Below are positions 15,533-22,619 of a DNA stretch of 22,619 bases, piece after piece. The stretch covers positions 1 to 22,619 of the forward strand of contig JAHJSJ010000163.1 of assembly GCA_018830415.1 (NCBI GenBank), in the 5' to 3' direction. The DNA is from Alphaproteobacteria bacterium. Lineage in GTDB: Bacteria; Pseudomonadota; Alphaproteobacteria; Sphingomonadales; Sphingomonadaceae. Position 1 is the stretch's first letter, and each line of letters begins with the position of its first letter. Below the pieces are notes generated by a model. The model ran no database searches. It saw only the letters and a program-made list of their open reading frames with translations, and was not told the origin of the DNA. The position numbers were made by a program, and so were the translations under genes.

Positions 15533-16780
15533 ATGACATCACCCGAAACTGATTACGCCGATGTGGTCATTGTCGGCACGGGCCATGGCGGCGCGCAGGC
15601 AGCGATTGCCTTGCGCCACCACGGCTTTGACGGGTCGATCCTGATGATCGGGCGCGATCACGCGCCGCCTTACGAACGCCCGCCTCTATCGAAGGAATAC
15701 CTTGCCGGGGACAAGGGGTTTGAACGGATCATGATCCGCCCGGAAAAGTTCTGGGCGGACAAGGAGATTGCGCTCAGGCTCGGCGCGGCGGTGACGGGAA
15801 TCGATCCGGCGGCGCACCGTCTGACGCTGTCGGATGGCAGCACGGTGACCTATCGCAAGCTGATCTGGTCAGGCGGCGGCGATCCCCGCCGCCTGCCGGT
15901 GCCGGGTGCGGTGTTGCCGGGGGTGTTCTACGTGCGCGACAAGCGCGATGCCGATGCGATGATGGCGGCGCTGGCGGGCGGGGCAAAACGCGCCGTGGTG
16001 ATCGGCGGCGGTTATATCGGGCTGGAAGCCGCGGCCGTGCTGCGCAAGCTGGGCTGCGAGGTGGTGCTGGTCGAAATGCTGCCCCGGTTGCTGGCGCGGG
16101 TCGCGGGCACGGAAATGTCGGATTTCTACGCCGCCGAACACCGCCGTCAGGGCGTCGACGTGCGGCTGGAAACCGGGGTCAGCGCGGTGCTGGGCGAAGA
16201 TGTCGGGCGGGTCACCGGCGTGCGCCTTGACAATGGCGAGGAGATCGCTTGCGACATGGTGGTGGCGGGCATCGGCATTGTGCCCGCCGTCGCGCCGCTG
16301 ATTGCTGCGGGCGCTGCCGGGTCAAACGGGGTCGATGTCGATTTCTGCTGCCGCACCACGCTGGATGACATTTACGCCATCGGAGACTGCGCCGCGCACG
16401 CCAATGCATTTGCAGGCAATGCCGTGATCCGATTGGAATCCGTCCAGAATGCGCATGACATGGCGAACACTGTGGCACGCGCGATCATGGGCGAGAAGGA
16501 ACCCTATCACGCGCTGCCGTGGTTCTGGTCAAACCAGTATGATCTCAAGCTGCAAACCGCAGGCCTGAGCCTTGGTTTCGACCAGACGATCCTGCGCGGC
16601 GATCCTGCGACACGCAAGTTCACCGTGGCTTACCTGAAGAACGGCAAGCCGATTGCCTTCGATTGCGTGGGCACGATGAAGGATTATGTGCAGGGCCGCA
16701 AATTGCTTGAAAACGGCGTGGGCAAGGTCGATCCGGCGTTGCTGGCTGATCCCGAGGTGCCGATCAAAGACCTGATGTAA
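15533..16780 (+). CDS. FAD-dependent ferredoxin/rubredoxin reductase-type oxidoreductase
   Basis: 415 residues from ATG 15533. The first FAD-binding motif VGTGHGGAQAA is at residues 15-25, the NAD(P)H-binding motif VIGGGYIGLEAA at about 156-167, and the second FAD motif IYAIGDCAAH near 282-291. These are followed by the RLESVQNAHD segment characteristic of putidaredoxin/rubredoxin reductases, and a C-terminal reductase domain (WFWSNQYDLKLQ). Such flavoproteins pass electrons from NAD(P)H to a 2Fe-2S ferredoxin serving P450s or dioxygenases. The usual TGA-type motif before RRLPVPG is SGGGDPRR here, a mild variation. The upstream frame to 15485 is Arg-rich and dispensable. GAGGGG lies 12 bases upstream, a distant ribosome site. 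It overlaps the convergent queG by 17 bases. It may serve CYP153, 3.5 kb away, but no ferredoxin gene is nearby. Confidence 0.92.
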   Translation: MTSPETDYADVVIVGTGHGGAQAAIALRHHGFDGSILMIGRDHAPPYERPPLSKEYLAGDKGFERIMIRPEKFWADKEIALRLGAAVTGIDPAAHRLTLSDGSTVTYRKLIWSGGGDPRRLPVPGAVLPGVFYVRDKRDADAMMAALAGGAKRAVVIGGGYIGLEAAAVLRKLGCEVVLVEMLPRLLARVAGTEMSDFYAAEHRRQGVDVRLETGVSAVLGEDVGRVTGVRLDNGEEIACDMVVAGIGIVPAVAPLIAAGAAGSNGVDVDFCCRTTLDDIYAIGDCAAHANAFAGNAVIRLESVQNAHDMANTVARAIMGEKEPYHALPWFWSNQYDLKLQTAGLSLGFDQTILRGDPATRKFTVAYLKNGKPIAFDCVGTMKDYVQGRKLLENGVGKVDPALLADPEVPIKDLM

Positions 16781-17825
16781 GCCGCGCGAGCGCCCACTGC
16801 GCGGCATCGGCCACCACCGGATCGGGATCGTTGGTGAGCGCGCGGACCTGCGGCACAAGCGCGCCGTTCCCGCTGTTACCCGCCGCATAAAGGCAGTTCC
16901 GCACAAACCGGTCGCGCCCGATGCGCTTGATCGGGGAGCCTGAGAACAGCGTCCGGAACTCCGCATCCTTGAGCGCCAGCAACTCCGCCAGCCGCGGCGC
17001 CACCAGTTCGGCGCGAGGGAGAAATTCGCGGATCGCCTGCGCGGATTGCGCAAACTTGTTCCACGGGCACACGGCGAGACAATCATCGCAGCCATAGATT
17101 CGGTTGCCTAAACCTGCGCGCAGCTCCTCGGCCACCGGGCCCTTGTGTTCGATGGTGAGGTAGGAAATGCAGCGCCGCGCATCGATCCGGTAGGGCGCGG
17201 GGAAGGCGCCTGTGGGGCAGGCATCCAGACAGGCGCGGCACGAACCGCATTGGTCGCGGTGCGGTTCGGCCAGCGGCAATTCTAGCGTGGTGTAGATTGC
17301 GCCCAGAAACAGCCAGCTGCCATGTTCGGGGCTGACCAGATTGGTGTGCTTGCCCTGCCAGCCGATCCCGGCCGCTTCCCCAAGCGGTTTTTCCATCACC
17401 GGGGCGGTATCGACGAAGACTTTCACCTCAGCCCCCGGCACTTCGGCCACCAGCCAGCGGGCCAAAGCCTTCAGCCGCTTTTTCACGACATCGTGATAGT
17501 CCTTGCCCTGCGCATAGACCGAAATCCGTGCGCGGTCCGGCGCGCCTTCCAGCGCCAGCGGATCATGCGCCGGGGCATAGCTCATGCCGAGCGCGATCAC
17601 ACTGCGCGCGGCGGGCCACAGCCCTTGGGGGGAGCGGCGATGGTCAAGCCGCGCTGCCATCCATTCCATGCTGCCATGCTGCCCTTCGCCCAGCCACGTC
17701 TCCAGCCGCGCAGAGCGCAGCGGGTCTTCGCCCGCGCTGGCAAACCCGCAGGTCGCAAACCCCAATGCCGCCGCCTGCGCGGTAATCTGCGCCGCCAGAT
17801 CAGGTGTTGCCGAGGGGTTAACCAT
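16764..17825 (-). CDS. queG: Epoxyqueuosine reductase
   Basis: 353 residues from ATG 17825. QueG is a cobalamin-dependent enzyme that reduces epoxyqueuosine to queuosine in tRNA, the last step of Q synthesis. The catalytic region has Asp139 in VFVDTAPVMEK and GWQGKHTN. Two 4Fe-4S clusters are fully encoded: CGSCRACLDACP (Cys193, 196, 199, 203), then Cys219 and CDDCLAVCP (Cys246, 249, 253). The C-terminus (about 310-353) looks like a HEAT-type repeat (DPDPVVADAAQWALARL), usual in the family. The length is normal. The 3' end overlaps the flavoprotein gene by 17 bases. It diverges from the ABC transporter gene, with about 50 bases between the two starts. No other queuosine gene is in the window. 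Confidence 0.97.
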   Translation of the reverse strand: MVNPSATPDLAAQITAQAAALGFATCGFASAGEDPLRSARLETWLGEGQHGSMEWMAARLDHRRSPQGLWPAARSVIALGMSYAPAHDPLALEGAPDRARISVYAQGKDYHDVVKKRLKALARWLVAEVPGAEVKVFVDTAPVMEKPLGEAAGIGWQGKHTNLVSPEHGSWLFLGAIYTTLELPLAEPHRDQCGSCRACLDACPTGAFPAPYRIDARRCISYLTIEHKGPVAEELRAGLGNRIYGCDDCLAVCPWNKFAQSAQAIREFLPRAELVAPRLAELLALKDAEFRTLFSGSPIKRIGRDRFVRNCLYAAGNSGNGALVPQVRALTNDPDPVVADAAQWALARLTSGL

Positions 17826-17877
17826 ATTTCGAGAGGCTCCCGTTTAATCCTGCCGCCTAACCGCGTAAGGCATGGAC

Positions 17878-18882
17878 ATGGCGGTAAGCGAACATCATCG
17901 GGCGGGCAATCACACAGCAGGCGGGACTGCGGCGACAATCGACGCCCGCCCCCTCGCGATCGAAGCGTGCGGGCTGGTCAAAAGCTTTGACGGCACCCGC
18001 GCGGTTGACGGGGTGGATATCTCTGTCCCCCAAGGCGCGATTTACGGCATCCTTGGCCCCAATGGCGCGGGCAAGACCACGACTTTGCGAATGTTGCTCG
18101 GCATCATCGACCCCGACGAAGGCGTGCGCCGCGTGTTCGGGCATGATCGCCCGCACGATATCGGCCGCTTGATCGGCTATCTGCCCGAAGAACGCGGGTT
18201 GTATCCGGCGATGAAAGCGATTGAGGCGATTGCCTTCATGGGCGCGCTGCGCGGATTGCCACTGAAAGAAGGCCGCGCGCGCGGAGCTGAGTTGCTCGAA
18301 CGTCACGGCCTTGGCCACGCGGCTGACCGGCAGATCAGGCAGCTATCCAAAGGCATGGCGCAAACCGTGCAATTGCTCGGCACGCTGGTGCACCGCCCGC
18401 GGTTGGTGGTGCTGGACGAACCCTTTTCAGGCCTCGATGCGATCAATCAGGGCAAGCTGGAGGTAATGATCCGCGCGCTGGCAGAAGATGGCGTGACGGT
18501 GATCTTTTCCACCCATGTGATTCACCATGCCGAACGGCTGTGCGAAGGCGTGGCGATCATCGCCGGGGGCAAGGTGCCCTATGCCGGCAGTGTCGAGGCT
18601 GCGCGTGACCGGATCCCGGCGCAGGTGCGGCTGGAGACCCGCGCGCGCGAGGGTGCATGGCTTTCCGCGCTGCCCAAGGATGCCAAGCGCAACGGTGATT
18701 TCTTCCAGTTCCCGCTTCCCGAAACGGGGATCGAACCGCTGCTGCGGCAATTGATCGAGGGCGAGGCGGGGATTCTGTCGCTGTCGATTGAACGGGCGGG
18801 CCTGCACGATGCCTTCGTTGCCATCGCGGGTGAGGCCGCCGCCCGCCAGCTCGAAGCCGATTCGGCGGAGATGCAGGCATGA
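17878..18882 (+). CDS. ABC transporter ATP-binding protein (NatA-like)
   Basis: 334 residues from ATG 17878. AAGG at 17867-17870 sits seven bases before this ATG but only one base before the earlier in-frame ATG at 17872, so the second is preferred. The N-terminal 25 residues are a variable tail. Walker A GPNGAGKT (residues 60-67), a Q-loop region near YLPEERGLY, signature LSKGMAQ, Walker B LVVLDEPFSGLD and H-loop FSTHVIHHAE are all intact. LSKGM and YLPEERGLYP are typical of the NatA/ABC-2 exporter group, and the C-terminal about 90 residues match the DUF4162-like tail of those ATPases. It would energise the permease encoded next, with which it overlaps by ATGA. The exported substrate (sodium, a drug or a lipid) cannot be deduced. 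Confidence 0.93.
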   Translation: MAVSEHHRAGNHTAGGTAATIDARPLAIEACGLVKSFDGTRAVDGVDISVPQGAIYGILGPNGAGKTTTLRMLLGIIDPDEGVRRVFGHDRPHDIGRLIGYLPEERGLYPAMKAIEAIAFMGALRGLPLKEGRARGAELLERHGLGHAADRQIRQLSKGMAQTVQLLGTLVHRPRLVVLDEPFSGLDAINQGKLEVMIRALAEDGVTVIFSTHVIHHAERLCEGVAIIAGGKVPYAGSVEAARDRIPAQVRLETRAREGAWLSALPKDAKRNGDFFQFPLPETGIEPLLRQLIEGEAGILSLSIERAGLHDAFVAIAGEAAARQLEADSAEMQA

Positions 18883-20162
18883 CCGAAACCTCCGCCCCGA
18901 TCCGTCCGCGCCTGTCCACGCTCGAAGCCGCGTGGGTGATCGCCCGGCGCGATTTCGTCGCCGTGTTGTTCAGCCGTGCCTTCTTGTTCTTTCTGCTTGG
19001 CCCGCTGTTCCCGGTGATCGTCGGCGGGTTGGCCGGGAGCATCGGCGGGCAGGTGCAGCGCGGCGCGGTGAGCATCGAGGTGGGCCTCGCCATGTCCGCC
19101 GCCGATAATGCCGCGATGATCGCTGCGCGTGAACGGATCGCCCCGCAATTGGGCGGCGCGCTGCCAGCCTTGCGCGAAGTGCCTCAGGCGGTGGGTGACC
19201 CCGCGTTTGACGCACGCGCCTTCATGGAGGCACGCCGGGGCAATTACGCCGCGATCATGACCGGCACGCCAGCCGCGCCCGTATTGACCGGCACCGAAGG
19301 CCAGATCGCCCGCTGGCAAGGCCCGATCGGGTTGATCGCCGCGAATGCGCTGTCGGCTGAACCGGCTAGCTTCCCCGATATCGCCGCGCAGGTGGTGACC
19401 ACCAGCGCCGCGTCGGAACGGTCAACCCGGATCCAGACCGCGCAGATCGCGCAGATGCTGCTGTTCCTGCTGACAATGCTGCTGGCGGGCATGGTGCTGT
19501 CCAACCTCGTCGAGGAAAAGGCCAACAAGATCATCGAAATCCTTGCCGCAGCGATCCCGATGGATGCGGTGTTCACCGGCAAGCTGTTTGCGATGCTGGG
19601 GGTGTCGTTTGTCGGCATTGCGGTGTGGGGCCTGGCGGGCTGGGGCCTGTGGGCGGCGGGCGGCGATGGCATCACGCAAACCACCGGATTTGACCTTACC
19701 CGCCTGCCCGCGCCTGCGGTCGGCTGGCCGCTGTTTGCCGCGCTGGGGGTGGTCTATTTTGCGATGGCCTATCTGCTGCTGGGCGCATTGTTCCTGACCA
19801 TTGGCGCCATGGCGAACACCGTGCGCGAAGTGCAGACGCTGTCGATGCCGGTCACGATGATGCAATTGATGGTGTTCTTCCTTGCTGCCTACACCATCAA
19901 CCTGCCTGGGTCGGGCATGGAGATGGCCGCGATTGCCTTTCCGCTGTCATCGCCGTTCGCAATGCTGGCGCGCGCGGCGATGGAGCCTGCCTTGTGGACA
20001 CATGCGCTGGCGCTGGCGTGGCAGGCGCTGGCCGTGCTGGCGCTGGTCAAGGGCGGATCACTGTTGTTCCGCAAGCGGGTGATGAAATCGGGCGGGGCCG
20101 GGCGCGTGAAGAAAGCGTGGTTCACGCGGCGCGCGAAAGGCACGGCTGAACCCGCCGGATAA
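18879..20162 (+). CDS. ABC-2 type transporter permease (NatB-like)
   Basis: 427 residues, coupled to the ATPase gene by an ATGA overlap. One membrane segment lies near the N-terminus (about residues 28-48, FSRAFLFFLLGPLFPVIVGG). A periplasmic domain of about 140 residues follows. Then come at least five C-terminal segments: about 190-208, 240-262, 286-308, 322-340 and 368-390. Between them is the conserved cytoplasmic stretch SNLVEEKANKIIEILAAA, the hallmark of the NatB/ABC-2 permeases that contacts the ATPase. The C-terminus is basic (RKRVMKSGGAGRVKK). One copy of each subunit implies a homodimeric permease. It forms an efflux system of unknown substrate with the preceding gene. Confidence 0.92.
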   Translation: MTETSAPIRPRLSTLEAAWVIARRDFVAVLFSRAFLFFLLGPLFPVIVGGLAGSIGGQVQRGAVSIEVGLAMSAADNAAMIAARERIAPQLGGALPALREVPQAVGDPAFDARAFMEARRGNYAAIMTGTPAAPVLTGTEGQIARWQGPIGLIAANALSAEPASFPDIAAQVVTTSAASERSTRIQTAQIAQMLLFLLTMLLAGMVLSNLVEEKANKIIEILAAAIPMDAVFTGKLFAMLGVSFVGIAVWGLAGWGLWAAGGDGITQTTGFDLTRLPAPAVGWPLFAALGVVYFAMAYLLLGALFLTIGAMANTVREVQTLSMPVTMMQLMVFFLAAYTINLPGSGMEMAAIAFPLSSPFAMLARAAMEPALWTHALALAWQALAVLALVKGGSLLFRKRVMKSGGAGRVKKAWFTRRAKGTAEPAG

Positions 20163-20183
20163 GTCCTGAAACGAAACGCACTA

Positions 20184-20212
20184 TTGACAAGCCTGTAAGT
20201 TGCGGCAGGATG
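20184..20212 (+). promoter_or_regulatory. Possible promoter of the CYP153 gene
   Basis: A consensus -35 TTGACA (20184-20189) lies in the 102-base gap upstream of the P450. At 17 bp spacing the -10 position reads AGGATG, which is poor; TATACC at 20217 is too far away. The good -35 with a weak -10 would suit an activated promoter, but this is a weak call. Confidence 0.35.
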
Positions 20213-20264
20213 CGTTTATACCAGAGCAGCCCCAATCCGAGCGACTGCCTGACGGGAGAGAATA

Positions 20265-21605
20265 ATGGCCACCATCGCCCCACCACAGCGACCGCAAGTG
20301 CGCCGCGAGCCGACCTCTTACGACGCATTGAAGGCGCATTTCGCCGCCCATCCCGAAGAACGCCCGCAGCACCCGCACAAGTGGGATGTCAGCCGTTCGG
20401 ACATCTATTTTGAAGACACCTGGCAGCCGATCTTTGCCGAAATGCGCGCCGCTGGCCCGCTGCATTACATCCCCGAAAGCCCGTTCGGCCCCTATTGGGC
20501 AGTGGTCGGCCACAAGGCGATCCAGCATATCGAGGCGCTTCCCGAAACCTTTTCATCCAGCTGGGAATATGGCGGCATCACCATCCTTGAACGGCTGAGC
20601 GAGGAAGAGGCTGCGGCGGCCAATATCGACACGCGCGAACTGCCGATGTTCATCGCGATGGATCGCCCGCAGCACACCGGCCAGCGGCGCACCGTCGCGC
20701 CCAAATTCACCCCCACCGCGATCACCGACATGGAAACGGAAATCCGCGCCCGCACCGGCGAACTGCTCGATTCGCTGCCGCGCGGGGAAGTGTTCGACTG
20801 GGTCGATACCGTTTCGATCGAACTGACCACCGGGATGCTCGCGATCCTGTTCGGTTTCCCGTGGGAAGATCGCCGGTTGCTGACCTTCTGGTCGGACTGG
20901 TCGGGCGATACCGAACTTGCCACCGTGCGCGAGTTGGACGAGCTGCGCTGGAACGTGCTGCAGGAAATGGCGGCCTATTTCCAGTCGCTGTGGATCGAAC
21001 GCACGATGGACAAGGAACCGGGCAATGATCTCATCTCGATGATGCTCCATTCCGAAGCGATGAACCAGATGCGGCCCGAAGAATTCATGGGCAATCTGGT
21101 GCTGCTGATCGTCGGCGGCAATGACACCACCCGCAACACCATGAGCGGCATTATCCACGCGCTCGACAAGTTTCCCGATCAGCGCAAATTGTTCGAAGAA
21201 CAGCCCGAACTGATCCCCAACGCGGTGCAGGAATGCCTGCGTTACCAGACCCCGCTCGCCCATATGCGCCGCACCTGCACCGAAGACACCGAAGTGTTCG
21301 GGCAGACCATCCAAAAGGGCGAAAAGGTGGTGCTGTGGTACCTTTCGGCCAACCGCGATGAAGAGGTGTTCGACAATCCGGACAAGCTCGACATCACGCG
21401 TGAAAACGCGCGGCGGCATCTGGCGTTCGGTTACGGCATCCACCGCTGCGTTGGTGCGCGGCTGGCGGAATTGCAGCTGAAGGTGTTGCTGGAAGAAATG
21501 CACAAGCGCCGGATGCGGGTGCACGTCGCGGGCGATGTTGAGCGCGTGCGCGCCAATTTCGTCCACGGCTTCCGTAAGCTGGAGGTGGAAATCACCACCT
21601 TCTGA
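20265..21605 (+). CDS. Cytochrome P450, CYP153 family alkane/fatty-acid omega-hydroxylase
   Basis: 446 residues from ATG 20265, with GGGAGAG about six bases upstream as a good ribosome site. CYP153 enzymes are soluble bacterial class I P450s that hydroxylate the terminal carbon of medium-chain alkanes, fatty acids and alicyclics, taking electrons from a ferredoxin and its reductase. The I-helix is VGGNDTTRN (residues 283-291), the exact signature of CYP153. The K-helix is ECLR (Glu323, Arg326). The haem loop is FGYGIHRCVG with ligand Cys395. PMFIAMDRPQHTGQRR and the RFxxFxxPxFT-like region (KFTPTAI) also fit. No signal or membrane anchor is seen. The gene seems to stand alone: neither a ferredoxin nor an alcohol dehydrogenase adjoins it, though a reductase-type flavoprotein lies 3.5 kb upstream. 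Confidence 0.95.
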   Translation: MATIAPPQRPQVRREPTSYDALKAHFAAHPEERPQHPHKWDVSRSDIYFEDTWQPIFAEMRAAGPLHYIPESPFGPYWAVVGHKAIQHIEALPETFSSSWEYGGITILERLSEEEAAAANIDTRELPMFIAMDRPQHTGQRRTVAPKFTPTAITDMETEIRARTGELLDSLPRGEVFDWVDTVSIELTTGMLAILFGFPWEDRRLLTFWSDWSGDTELATVRELDELRWNVLQEMAAYFQSLWIERTMDKEPGNDLISMMLHSEAMNQMRPEEFMGNLVLLIVGGNDTTRNTMSGIIHALDKFPDQRKLFEEQPELIPNAVQECLRYQTPLAHMRRTCTEDTEVFGQTIQKGEKVVLWYLSANRDEEVFDNPDKLDITRENARRHLAFGYGIHRCVGARLAELQLKVLLEEMHKRRMRVHVAGDVERVRANFVHGFRKLEVEITTF

Positions 21606-21705
21606 TTCGGCCAGAGCGCGCAAAGCGCACAGACGTGAAACCATCGCGGCGATTCGCGCGTAGCATAAGGGTGAGTTGCCGCCCCCGATGACGAAGGATC
21701 GCCCG

Positions 21706-22203
21706 ATGCGCCTGCCTCTGCTCCACCGCCGCACTGTGATCGCCGCTGCCGGGATCGGTGCTGCGCTGCCGTTTCTGGCGTCCTGCGGCGCGGCACCGGC
21801 GGAGGCCAAGAGCTTTCCCAAGGCCAAAAGCGAGGCCGAATGGCGCCGGGTTCTGACGAAAGATCAGTTTCATGTGCTGCGTCAGGGCGGGACGGAACGC
21901 GCCTTTACCTCGCCCCTCGATAAGGAAAAGCGCGCGGGCACATTCGTGTGCGCGGGCTGCGGCAACGCGCTTTATGCCTCGGCGCACAAATACGACAGCC
22001 GCACCGGCTGGCCGAGTTTCTGGCGGGCCATCGACAAGGGAGCGGTTGGCACCAGCACCGATTACAAGATCGGCTTTCCCCGCACCGAAGTGCACTGCGC
22101 CGACTGCGGCGGGCATCTGGGGCATATTTTCGGAGATGGGCCGAAACCCACGGGCAAACGCCACTGCATCAACGGGGTGGCGCTGACATTCGCTCCCGCC
22201 TGA
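21706..22203 (+). CDS. msrB: Methionine-(R)-sulfoxide reductase B, exported lipoprotein form
   Basis: 165 residues from ATG 21706, chosen because AAGGA lies seven bases upstream and because the export signal starts there; ATG 21688 and TTG 21676 are poorer. MsrB reduces methionine-R-sulfoxide in proteins. The zinc site is complete: CAGC (Cys82, Cys85) and CADC (Cys131, Cys134). GWPSFW and the catalytic Cys154 in RHCINGVAL are present. The N-terminus has RRTVIAAAG and ends in the lipobox LASC (Cys27), so the protein is probably a membrane-anchored periplasmic lipoprotein. The twin Arg allows Tat export, which is inference. Placement outside the cytoplasm suggests repair of oxidised envelope proteins. 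It follows the P450 by 100 bases and converges on the PilZ gene 28 bases on. Confidence 0.94.
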   Translation: MRLPLLHRRTVIAAAGIGAALPFLASCGAAPAEAKSFPKAKSEAEWRRVLTKDQFHVLRQGGTERAFTSPLDKEKRAGTFVCAGCGNALYASAHKYDSRTGWPSFWRAIDKGAVGTSTDYKIGFPRTEVHCADCGGHLGHIFGDGPKPTGKRHCINGVALTFAPA

Positions 22204-22231
22204 CGCATCAAGCGCGGCACGGGCCTGCGAA

Positions 22232-22619
22232 TTATTCCCTCAGCAGCGCCGGGGCCTGCAACCGCGCTGCAAGACGCGCAAAATCGCCAAGCGCGAAGGT
22301 GTCGTCGAACACCATGCCATAGTGAGAATCGCGCCGCCATCGCACCTTGGCGCGCACTTCGCGCATTTCGCCGTTGACGGTCGGCACCTCGATTCGCACG
22401 CTCTGATCAATCGCCAGCAAACCGTCGCAGGCAATTCGTGCGCCCTGCTGCGACAGGTTTTCCACCACGCCCTCCAACCGTTGGGCAAGCGAAGTGATCG
22501 TCACCGGAAAGCACAGGCCCAGCCGCAAGCCGCGCTTGGGATATTCGCCGGATTCGCTGATCAACTGTTGCACGGCGACTGTGTGCACAAAAGTGAAGCC
22601 CGCTTCGTTGCCGCGCTCC
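22232..22619 (-). CDS. PilZ-domain protein, 5' end probably outside the window
   Basis: The reading frame is open from the stop at 22232 to the window edge. The only visible start is GTG 22588 (118 residues) and it has no ribosome site, so the true start may lie beyond the window. PilZ domains bind cyclic di-GMP and control motility, biofilm or polysaccharide export. The second PilZ motif is present as NLSQQGARI. The first motif, usually RxxxR, reads KRGLR in YPKRGLRLGL, that is KxxxR with an extra Arg, so cyclic di-GMP binding is less certain. The rest (VRIEVPTVNGEMREVRAKVRW and GMVFDD) fits the beta-barrel. It appears to be a single-domain protein; no output domain is seen. Confidence 0.82.
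   Translation of the reverse strand, partial: ERGNEAGFTFVHTVAVQQLISESGEYPKRGLRLGLCFPVTITSLAQRLEGVVENLSQQGARIACDGLLAIDQSVRIEVPTVNGEMREVRAKVRWRRDSHYGMVFDDTFALGDFARLAARLQAPALLRE

Noticed and set aside
1..22619. Mobile element, prophage, CRISPR array or tRNA/rRNA gene
   Set aside because: No transposase, integrase, phage gene, spaced direct-repeat array or tRNA cloverleaf was recognised while reading both strands.

Overview
The window is a GC-rich, densely coded chromosomal segment. Its gene content points to an alphaproteobacterium, most likely a sphingomonad of the Erythrobacter/Porphyrobacter/Novosphingobium type. The pointers are a CYP153-type alkane hydroxylase, a giant (about 180 kDa class) NAD-glutamate dehydrogenase, a Tat-exported PhoD phosphatase and a stand-alone queG. 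This placement is inference from gene families, not a phylogeny. There is no rRNA, tRNA, CRISPR array, integrase or insertion sequence, so this is ordinary chromosome rather than a mobile island.

Layout. 1-2.7 kb: a lipoprotein M28 metallopeptidase followed 7 bases later by an agmatine-deiminase-family protein, then a doubtful 44-codon ORF. 2.9-4.9 kb (minus): thrS. 4.9-5.24 kb: a non-coding-looking interval that holds the most interesting signal. Reading towards thrS there is a short ORF with nine Thr codons in 23, followed by overlapping inverted repeats, which is the layout of a ribosome-mediated attenuator. 5.24-6.24 kb: a tightly overlapped operon of a 60-residue membrane peptide, a 208-residue polytopic membrane protein and a 63-residue XRE-type repressor, behind a promoter bracketed by a perfect 10-bp inverted repeat. 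6.2-7.9 kb (minus): phoD. 8.0-10.6 kb: alpha/beta hydrolase, TPR protein and luciferase-like flavin monooxygenase as one operon. 10.7-15.4 kb: the large glutamate dehydrogenase. 15.5-16.8 kb: a ferredoxin/rubredoxin-reductase-type flavoprotein, converging on queG (16.8-17.8 kb, minus). 17.9-20.2 kb: an ABC exporter pair (ATPase plus ABC-2 permease). 20.3-21.6 kb: CYP153. 21.7-22.2 kb: an exported lipoprotein MsrB. 22.2 kb to the edge (minus): a PilZ-domain protein whose 5' end probably lies outside the window.

How the genes fit together. Most are housekeeping or stress functions with local operons: threonyl-tRNA charging, queuosine synthesis, glutamate catabolism, phosphate scavenging and periplasmic methionine-sulfoxide repair. 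The P450 and the flavoprotein could belong to one alkane omega-hydroxylation chain, but no ferredoxin gene is present here to link them. Two parts deserve a second look: the candidate Thr-codon attenuator in front of thrS, and the adjacent divergent membrane-protein/repressor module with its symmetric operator.
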